Below are positions 1-4,406 of a DNA stretch of 5,580 bases, piece after piece. Position numbers and translations under genes: made by a program. The number at the start of each line of letters is the position of its first letter. Position 1 is the stretch's first letter. The DNA is taken from the NCBI GenBank assembly GCA_947628025.1, contig CANQYH010000221.1:1-5580 (forward strand), given 5' to 3'. The notes below the pieces were generated by a model, which had not been told where the DNA came from, searched no databases, and worked only from the letters and a program-made list of their open reading frames with translations. Source of the stretch: an uncultured Lachnospiraceae bacterium. Lineage in GTDB: Bacteria; Bacillota; Clostridia; Lachnospirales; Lachnospiraceae.

Positions 1-1
1 C

Positions 2-41
2 AATCGCTGCAGGCCGCATAAATTCAGCGTTTGCAGCGATT
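2..41 (-). repeat. Stem-loop in the presumed rpmH leader
   Basis: The arms AATCGCTGCA (2-11) and TGCAGCGATT (32-41) form a perfect 10-bp inverted repeat around a 20-nt spacer. Inside the spacer, 15-17 can pair with 27-29, extending the stem beyond a small internal loop and leaving a 9-nt terminal loop. It lies just downstream of the minus-strand promoter at 70-98, so it would be in the 5' leader of that transcript. A role in leader RNA structure or protein binding is inferred. It is followed by only a short T run on either strand, so a terminator is less likely. Confidence 0.6.
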
Positions 42-47
42 TTCTGC

Positions 48-78
48 CTATATAACTGTTAAAAACCGGATTATATAG
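48..78. repeat. 8-bp inverted repeat overlapping a -10 box
   Basis: CTATATAA (48-55) and TTATATAG (71-78) are exact reverse complements with a 15-nt spacer. The right arm overlaps the minus-strand -10 hexamer (70-75), and the left arm lies downstream of the expected start site. It could be an operator, but short AT-rich repeats of this size also arise by chance, so only the repeat itself is certain. Confidence 0.4.
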
Positions 79-98
79 AGTTCTTCCCTTTCCGTCAA
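70..98 (-). promoter_or_regulatory. Strong minus-strand sigma-A promoter, probably for rpmH
   Basis: On the minus strand, TTGACG (plus 93-98) is followed 17 nt later by a perfect TATAAT (plus 70-75). This is close to the sigma-A/sigma-70 consensus with optimal spacing. Transcription would start near 60-63 and run left out of the window. In Firmicutes the gene divergent from dnaA is normally rpmH (ribosomal protein L34), so that is the likely target, although the gene itself is not visible here. The DnaA-box cluster begins 13 bp upstream of the -35 element. Confidence 0.75.
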
Positions 99-110
99 TA
101 GGAAATTCAT

Positions 111-163
111 TTATCAACTTATCCACAGGTTGTGGATAACTTGTGGAAACATATTTATCCACA
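111..163. promoter_or_regulatory. oriC: oriC upstream DnaA-box cluster
   Basis: There are three perfect DnaA boxes (consensus TTATNCACA): TTATCCACA at 119-127 and 155-163 on the plus strand, and its reverse complement at 131-139. The first two in order (119 and 131) face each other across a 3-bp GGT spacer. Degenerate two-mismatch copies lie at 111-119 (TTATCAACT) and 142-150 (reverse GTTTCCACA). The cluster sits between the presumed rpmH promoter and the dnaA promoter. It probably serves both as the upstream half of a bipartite origin and for dnaA autoregulation, as known in Bacillus and other Firmicutes. Confidence 0.9.
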
Positions 164-230
164 ACTATTTTTGCATTTTTGCTCAAAAAAAATTGAAAAA
201 AAATGCTTTATAGTATAAAATAGTAGTAGA
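164..230. other. AT-rich tract with phased A-runs
   Basis: This 67-bp stretch has 13 G/C bases (about 81% AT). It contains a tandem 8-bp repeat ATTTTTGC (167-174 and 175-182), followed by two runs of eight A (185-192 and 196-203) that are 11 bp apart, about one helical turn. Such phased A-runs are expected to bend DNA. The tract contains the dnaA promoter and may act as an UP element, a bend or an easily melted segment of the origin. These roles are inferred from composition only. Confidence 0.55.
193..221 (+). promoter_or_regulatory. dnaA promoter
   Basis: TTGAAA (193-198) is followed after 17 nt by TAAAAT (216-221), a good sigma-A match; TATAAA at 214-219 is an overlapping alternative with 15-nt spacing. 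Transcription would start near 228, giving a leader of about 58 nt. The last perfect DnaA box upstream ends 29 bp before the -35 element, which fits DnaA acting on its own promoter. Confidence 0.65.
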
Positions 231-234
231 TTGG

Positions 235-279
235 GTGTATGTGCCCGGCGCGGTATTTCGATCTATACACGTTAGGAGA
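235..279 (+). promoter_or_regulatory. dnaA leader: small inverted repeat and ribosome binding site
   Basis: AGGAGA (274-279) is a strong ribosome binding site 6 nt before the ATG at 286 and decides the dnaA start. GTGTAT (235-240) and ATACAC (265-270) are complementary and extend by a G-U pair, forming a weak hairpin around a GC-rich loop that ends 3 nt before the ribosome binding site. A regulatory role for this hairpin is speculative. Confidence 0.6.
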
Positions 280-285
280 AACGCT

Positions 286-1662
286 ATGCTAGAACAACTG
301 AAAAACCGGTGGGAGGAGATCCTGCTTACGCTAAAAGAGGAATATGACGTCACAGAACCGTCCTTTAACACATGGCTGCTGCCGCTGAAGCCTTACGCGG
401 TAGACAAAAATGTAGTCAGAATCCTGGTTCCAGATTCCAGTCCTCATTATATTGCGATCATAAAAAAAAGATATGAAAAGCAGCTTCAGGTGACGATCTC
501 AGAGGTCATCGGTTTTTCGTGTACCATTGAATTGATCAGTGAAACGGACATTCAGGAAAAAAAGGTTCCGAACAAGCATCTGATCCAGACGCAGACGACG
601 GAAGTAGCTCAAGCCGCTCTGCAGGGAGCGAACTTAAATCCCCGCTACACGTTTGAGACTTTCGTGGTCGGCGCCAATAATAGTCTGGCGCACGCGGCGT
701 CTCTGGCAGTAGCAGAATCCCCCGGCGAGATCTACAATCCCCTGTTCATTTACGGAGGCGTGGGCCTGGGCAAAACGCACCTGATGCACTCCATTGCTCA
801 CTTTATACTGAAGAATAATCCGGATTCCAAGATCCTGTACGTCACATCGGAAAAGTTTACCAACGAACTGATCGACGCCATCCGGAATAAGAACAATATT
901 TCCACCACGGAATTTCGTGAGAAATACAGGAACAACGACGTGCTGCTCATCGACGATATCCAGTTCATTATCGGAAAAGAGAGCACGCAGGAAGAATTTT
1001 TCCACACGTTCAACACCCTGTACGAGGCCAAAAAGCAGATCATCATCTCCTCGGACAAACCGCCGAAAGATTTTGAAACGCTGGAAGAGCGGCTGCGTTC
1101 CCGCTTCGAGTGGGGACTGACTGTGGATATCCAGCCGCCGGACTACGAGACCCGCATGGCGATCCTTCGTAAGAAAGAGGACATGGAGGGTTATAATATA
1201 GATAATGAAGTGATCAAATATATCGCCACCAACATCCGGTCCAACATCCGCGAACTGGAGGGGGCCCTGACGAAGATCGTCGCCCTTTCCAAGCTGGAAA
1301 AAAACAAAGAGATCGACATCGCGTTAGCGGAGGAAGCGTTAAAGGATATTATTTCGCCTAATACGGAACGAAAGATCACTTCAGAACTGATCATCCAGAC
1401 GGTGGCGGACCATTTTGGCATCACGCCTCTGGATATCTCCTCTCAGAAACGCAATAAGGAAATCGCCTACCCCAGACAGATCGCCATGTATCTGTGTCAG
1501 AATATGACCAATGATTCTCTGCAGGTCATAGGCCGTTACCTGGGAGGCAGGGACCATACGACGATCATACACGGCAGAGATAAGATCGCCAGGGAGATCA
1601 AATCAGACGCTTCTGTGGCCAATACCATTGAAGTTCTGAAAAAGAAACTCAGTTCACAATGA
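286..1662 (+). CDS. dnaA: Chromosomal replication initiator protein DnaA
   Basis: This is the AAA+ initiator that binds DnaA boxes, melts the origin as an ATP-bound filament and recruits the replicative helicase. The 458-residue product is near the usual Firmicute length. Domain I (about 1-80, starting MLEQLKNRWEEI) carries self-association and helicase contacts. A variable linker follows, then the AAA+ core with Walker A GGVGLGKT (157-164), Walker B with D223-D224, sensor 1 around S256-D257, a box VII arginine finger at R273 (SRF) and sensor 2 R322 (NIRELEGAL). Domain IV ends with the DnaA signature GGRDHTTIIHG (420-430), which reads the box. The ATG at 286 is chosen because of AGGAGA six bases upstream and because homologues start here; the in-frame GTG at 235 lies in the leader without a comparable site. 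DnaA boxes flank the gene on both sides, suggesting autoregulation. No defects are seen. Confidence 0.98.
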   Translation: MLEQLKNRWEEILLTLKEEYDVTEPSFNTWLLPLKPYAVDKNVVRILVPDSSPHYIAIIKKRYEKQLQVTISEVIGFSCTIELISETDIQEKKVPNKHLIQTQTTEVAQAALQGANLNPRYTFETFVVGANNSLAHAASLAVAESPGEIYNPLFIYGGVGLGKTHLMHSIAHFILKNNPDSKILYVTSEKFTNELIDAIRNKNNISTTEFREKYRNNDVLLIDDIQFIIGKESTQEEFFHTFNTLYEAKKQIIISSDKPPKDFETLEERLRSRFEWGLTVDIQPPDYETRMAILRKKEDMEGYNIDNEVIKYIATNIRSNIRELEGALTKIVALSKLEKNKEIDIALAEEALKDIISPNTERKITSELIIQTVADHFGITPLDISSQKRNKEIAYPRQIAMYLCQNMTNDSLQVIGRYLGGRDHTTIIHGRDKIAREIKSDASVANTIEVLKKKLSSQ

Positions 1663-1827
1663 TATGTGGATAACTCGTCAAAAAACTGTGGATAAAGTTG
1701 ATAACTTTATGACTCAGTTTGGACGGTGTGGAAAATCCGAAAGTTATCCCGGATGATACATCGCTTTTCCACTCCATGGTCGAGCCATTTATTTCAGTAA
1801 AAACAAGCGGTTTCTGGGTTTTGCACA
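1663..1827. promoter_or_regulatory. oriC: oriC downstream DnaA-box cluster (dnaA-dnaN spacer)
   Basis: This is the left part of the 257-bp gene-free spacer. Perfect DnaA boxes in reverse orientation lie at 1665-1673 (two bases after the dnaA stop) and 1687-1695, with starts 22 bp apart, about two helical turns. One-mismatch boxes lie at 1727-1735 (reverse TTTTCCACA) and at 1819-1827 (forward TTTTGCACA, pointing toward the AT-rich region). TTTTCCACT at 1765-1773 has two mismatches. The arrangement matches the bipartite Firmicute origin, where boxes on either side of dnaA act together. No coding sequence is supported here. Confidence 0.88.
1692..1710. repeat. 19-bp palindrome overlapping a DnaA box
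   Basis: ATAAAGTT (1692-1699) and AACTTTAT (1703-1710) are perfect 8-bp arms around a 3-bp centre. The left arm overlaps the end of the DnaA box at 1687-1695. Such a near-perfect palindrome could be a dimeric protein site or simply part of the AT-rich origin DNA; its function is unknown. Confidence 0.6.
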
Positions 1828-1831
1828 AATT

Positions 1832-1890
1832 CACGCTCCCTACTAAGAGTACTTCTGAAATGAACTTAAATATATAATCTTATATCAACA
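1832..1890. other. oriC: Putative origin unwinding element (GC patch, DnaA-trio-like repeats, AT-rich DNA)
   Basis: After the forward DnaA box at 1819-1827 comes a GC-rich patch (1832-1840, 7 of 9 G/C). Then come CTA CTA (1840-1845) and, three bases on, GTA CTT CTG (1849-1857), and then AT-rich DNA (25 of 30 bases A/T in 1861-1890). This order of box, GC cluster, trinucleotides and AT-rich DNA matches the basal unwinding system described for Bacillus subtilis, in which DnaA engages repeated 3'-GAT-5' trios on one strand. The first two trios fit well and the later ones are degenerate. Assigning strand opening to this site is inference. Confidence 0.6.
1873..1878 (+). promoter_or_regulatory. 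Possible -10 element of a dnaN promoter
   Basis: A perfect TATAAT lies 41 bp before the dnaN start. The sequence 17 nt upstream (TACTTC, 1850-1855) is a poor -35 match and there is no TGN extension, so promoter activity is uncertain. If it is real, it lies inside the putative unwinding element, so transcription and origin melting would share the same DNA. Confidence 0.4.
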
Positions 1891-1896
1891 TCAAGC

Positions 1897-1907
1897 AGGA
1901 AAGGAAG
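1897..1907 (+). promoter_or_regulatory. dnaN ribosome binding site with long spacing
   Basis: A purine-rich run, AGGAAAGGAAG, precedes dnaN. The best core, AAGGAAG (1901-1907), is 12 nt from the ATG, longer than the usual 5-9. The gap holds the nonamer TTATCAACT (1908-1916). Homology fixes the start at 1920, so the long spacing appears genuine. Confidence 0.65.
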
Positions 1908-1919
1908 TTATCAACTATT

Positions 1920-3038
1920 ATGAAGCTTACATTTCAAAAAGATGATCTACAGAACGCGATCAATATCGTGTTAAAGGCCGTATCGTCCAAGACGACCATG
2001 CCGATCCTGGAGTGTATCTTGATCGACGCTGCGAACCAGCAGATCAAATTAACAGCAAACGATACAGAACTTGGCATTGAGACAAAAGTAAAGGGAACCA
2101 TTGTCGAAGAGGGAAAGATTGCCCTGAACGCCAAGCTGTTTTCAGAAATCATACGTAAATTTTCCGGCGGCGATTCTTTGGTGATCATTGAGTCGGACGA
2201 ACGGTTCAATACGGTGCTTTCCTGCGACAATTCCGTATTCCATATCCAGGGGCTGGACGGAGAAGAATTCTCCTATCTTCCCTATATTGAGAAAGAGAAG
2301 TATATCTGCATTTCTCAATTTTCTCTGCGCGAGGTCATTGGGCAGACGCTGTTTTCAATCTCGCCCAACGACAGCAATAAGATGATGACCGGCGAACTGT
2401 TTCAGGTACATGCAGATATGCTGAAAGTGGTTTCCTTGGACGGTCACCGTATGTCCATCCGAAATGTGAAATTAAAAGATTATTATGATGATTTAAAAGT
2501 CATCGTTCCTGGCAAGACTTTAAGCGAGATCAGTAAGATTCTGAGCGGCGATAATGAAAAGGAGGTTTTGGTATATTTCAGCAGGAACCATATTCTTTTC
2601 GAGTTCGACGATACGACGGTGGTGTCCCGGCTGATCGAGGGCGAATATTTCCGCATTGAGCAGATGCTTTCCAGCGATTATGGTACGAAAGTTAAGATCA
2701 ATAAGAGAGAGTTTTTGGACTGCATCGACCGTGCCAGTATTCTGATCCGGGAAAATGATAAAAAACCGATTATTCTGAATATTTTAGATAATGTCATGCA
2801 AATTAAAATGAACTCCAGCTTCGGTACCATGAACGCGGAGGTATTGATCCAAAAAACAGGAAAGGATCTGATGATCGGGTTCAATCCGAAGTTCCTCATC
2901 GACGCTCTGCGCATCATCGACGACGAGGAAGTGAGCTTGTATATGATGAATCCCAAGTCTCCGTGCTTTATCAAGGATGACGATGAGAATTATATTTATC
3001 TGATCCTGCCTGTGAATTTTAACGCTGCGTCGATTTGA
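1920..3038 (+). CDS. dnaN: DNA polymerase III beta subunit (sliding clamp)
   Basis: This encodes the ring-shaped clamp that encircles DNA, gives the replicative polymerase its processivity and docks repair and initiation-control proteins. The 372-residue length is typical for three tandem clamp folds (about 1-125, 126-250 and 251-372). The N-terminus MKLTFQKDDLQNAINIVLKA and the nearby SSKTTMPIL are characteristic of family starts. DGHR (174-177) aligns with the DGHR of the E. coli clamp next to its partner-binding cleft, and the C-terminal LPV (363-365) before the tail aligns with the cleft-forming end of the protein. Unlike the B. subtilis clamp, whose equivalent stretch reads TRPILTG, this one has SNKMMTG just before; I recall such variants from clostridial clamps. 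It is separated from dnaA by the origin spacer and probably expressed both from dnaA readthrough and from a local promoter. Confidence 0.97.
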   Translation: MKLTFQKDDLQNAINIVLKAVSSKTTMPILECILIDAANQQIKLTANDTELGIETKVKGTIVEEGKIALNAKLFSEIIRKFSGGDSLVIIESDERFNTVLSCDNSVFHIQGLDGEEFSYLPYIEKEKYICISQFSLREVIGQTLFSISPNDSNKMMTGELFQVHADMLKVVSLDGHRMSIRNVKLKDYYDDLKVIVPGKTLSEISKILSGDNEKEVLVYFSRNHILFEFDDTTVVSRLIEGEYFRIEQMLSSDYGTKVKINKREFLDCIDRASILIRENDKKPIILNILDNVMQIKMNSSFGTMNAEVLIQKTGKDLMIGFNPKFLIDALRIIDDEEVSLYMMNPKSPCFIKDDDENYIYLILPVNFNAASI

Positions 3039-3052
3039 TTTATTGGAAATAA

Positions 3053-3076
3053 GGCGTTTTTCATAATTGAAGCGCC
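3053..3076 (+). other. Small hairpin between dnaN and yaaA
   Basis: GGCG (3053-3056) can pair with CGCC (3073-3076), with a further inner stem TTCA/TGAA (3060-3063/3068-3071) around a TAAT loop and a bulge between. It lies 4 nt upstream of the AGAGG of yaaA. There is no trailing U-tract, so it is not an intrinsic terminator. It might affect RNA stability or translation, which is weakly supported. Confidence 0.3.
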
Positions 3077-3092
3077 GGTAAGAGGCATATGT

Positions 3093-3302
3093 ATGGAGAT
3101 CGTTAAATTGCGCGAGGAATACATCCGTCTGGGGCAGGCGCTGAAAGCGGCCGGACTGGTGGATAGCGGCGTGGACGCCAAATACGCGGTTCTGGACGGA
3201 AAAGTATTGGTCAACGGCCAAGTGGAATATCAGCGGGGAAAGAAGCTGAGAGCGGGAGATCTGGTGCAGTATGGCGGAGAAACCATCCGAATCGAGGCGT
3301 AG
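3093..3302 (+). CDS. yaaA: S4-domain RNA-binding protein, YaaA/RlbA family
   Basis: This is a 69-residue protein that is almost entirely an S4 RNA-binding fold. EYIRLGQALKAAGLVDSG (9-26) forms the first helices, and the strand-turn part VLVNGQVEYQRGKKLRAGD (38-56) carries the basic R48/K50/K51/R53 cluster expected to contact RNA. It matches the small protein encoded between dnaN and recF in Bacillus and many Firmicutes, which has been linked to ribosomes or large-subunit assembly; the molecular role is not settled. The ATG at 3093 is preceded by AGAGG (3081-3085) with 7-nt spacing. An ATG four bases earlier is out of frame. Only 3 nt separate its stop from recF, indicating translational coupling. 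Family assignment is secure, function less so. Confidence 0.92.
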   Translation: MEIVKLREEYIRLGQALKAAGLVDSGVDAKYAVLDGKVLVNGQVEYQRGKKLRAGDLVQYGGETIRIEA

Positions 3303-3305
3303 GCC

Positions 3306-4394
3306 ATGAGGGTCGAATCCATAGAACTTCAAAATTACCGCAATTATGAACAGTTACATATGGATTTCAGTCCCGGTACCAATCTCCTTTACGGGGACAA
3401 CGCCCAGGGAAAGACGAATGTCCTGGAGGCTGTCTATGTCTGCTGCACTGCCAGGTCGCACCGAGGGAGCAAGGACAGGGAGATCATCCGCTTTAACAGC
3501 GAGGAAGCGCATATTAAGCTGTATGTGCGGAAAAAGGATGTGCCTTACCGCATCGATATGCATTTAAAGAAGAATAAAGCGAAGGGTGCGGCGGTAAACG
3601 GCGTCCCGATCCGCAAAGCCAGCGAACTTTTTGGAATATTGAATGTGGTGTTCTTCTCGCCGGAGGATCTCAATATCATAAAGAATGGGCCGACAGAGAG
3701 GCGGCGATTTGTGGATATGGAACTCTGCCAGTTGAACCGTCTGTATGTCCATGAGCTGATCCAATATAATAAGGTCCTCCAGCAGCGGAATAAGCTTTTA
3801 AAAGAGTTGATATTTCATCCTGAATATGAGAATACCCTGGACGTATGGGATATGCAGCTTTTCCAATATGGGAAACAGGTGATCCGGTACCGCCAGGAGT
3901 TTATAGAACAATTAAATCGGATCATCTTCGATATTCATAAAAAACTGTCCGGAGGAAAAGAAAGTCTGGAAGTTTTGTATGAACCGAACGTAAAGACAGA
4001 TCAGATGGAAGCGGCCATCCAGAAAAACAGAGAGCTGGATCTCAAACTGAAGACCACCACGGTGGGACCCCATCGGGACGATCTGAATTTTACGGTCAAT
4101 GGAATCGATATCCGGAAGTTCGGTTCTCAGGGCCAGCAGCGGACGGCGGCTTTATCTCTGAAGCTGGCGGAGATCGAACTGGTAAAATATATAACGAAAG
4201 ATTACCCTGTTCTTCTTTTGGACGACGTACTGTCAGAACTGGACGGCAGCCGCCAGGAACATCTTCTGGAGGGAATCGATCATGTTCAAACCATGATCAC
4301 TTGTACCGGGCTGGAAGATTTTCTGAACTACAGATTTCGGATCGACAAAATTTTTAAAGTGGCAGAAGGCACGGTAACGAGCGAAAAGGAATAG
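3306..4394 (+). CDS. recF: DNA replication and repair protein RecF
   Basis: RecF is an SMC/ABC-like ATPase that acts with RecO and RecR to load RecA onto gapped DNA at stalled or damaged forks. The product has 362 residues, normal for the family. Motifs appear in order: Walker A GDNAQGKT (30-37); SHRGSKD in the first lobe; PEDLNIIKNGPTERRRF; the family-specific GPHRDDL; the ABC signature SQGQQRT (274-280); and Walker B ending LLLDD (D306, D307) with D-loop SELD (310-313). All key ATPase residues are present. The ATG at 3306 starts 3 nt after yaaA stops. Its upstream GAGG (3294-3297) is weak and lies inside yaaA, so it probably relies on ribosomes finishing yaaA. The stop codon overlaps the gyrB ribosome binding site. 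Confidence 0.97.
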   Translation: MRVESIELQNYRNYEQLHMDFSPGTNLLYGDNAQGKTNVLEAVYVCCTARSHRGSKDREIIRFNSEEAHIKLYVRKKDVPYRIDMHLKKNKAKGAAVNGVPIRKASELFGILNVVFFSPEDLNIIKNGPTERRRFVDMELCQLNRLYVHELIQYNKVLQQRNKLLKELIFHPEYENTLDVWDMQLFQYGKQVIRYRQEFIEQLNRIIFDIHKKLSGGKESLEVLYEPNVKTDQMEAAIQKNRELDLKLKTTTVGPHRDDLNFTVNGIDIRKFGSQGQQRTAALSLKLAEIELVKYITKDYPVLLLDDVLSELDGSRQEHLLEGIDHVQTMITCTGLEDFLNYRFRIDKIFKVAEGTVTSEKE

Positions 4395-4398
4395 GAGG
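4392..4398 (+). promoter_or_regulatory. gyrB ribosome binding site overlapping the recF stop
   Basis: TAGGAGG starts with the recF stop codon TAG and supplies a perfect AGGAGG core (4393-4398), 8 nt before the gyrB ATG at 4407. This fixes the gyrB start and places gyrB in tight translational succession to recF. Confidence 0.85.
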
Positions 4399-4406
4399 CT
4401 ATTGAA

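Noticed and set aside
2..43. Stem-loop followed by TTTT as a rightward intrinsic terminator
   Set aside because: The T run is only four bases, the loop is long, and no rightward gene ending here is visible; a leader hairpin of the leftward transcript fits better.
235..285. GTG at 235 as an alternative dnaA start adding 17 residues
   Set aside because: It lacks a good ribosome binding site, while AGGAGA sits 6 nt before ATG 286, where DnaA homologues start.
1744..1752. TTATCCCGG as a DnaA box
   Set aside because: It has three mismatches to the consensus, all at the conserved 3' end, so it was left out of the box list.
1663..1919. Spo0A boxes (TGTCGAA type) as in the B. subtilis origin
   Set aside because: I looked for the motif in both non-coding segments and saw no convincing match on either strand.
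2784..3332. A 182-codon minus-strand open frame over dnaN, yaaA and the recF start
   Set aside because: It covers three well-supported genes on the other strand and shows no recognisable domain, so it is treated as a chance frame.
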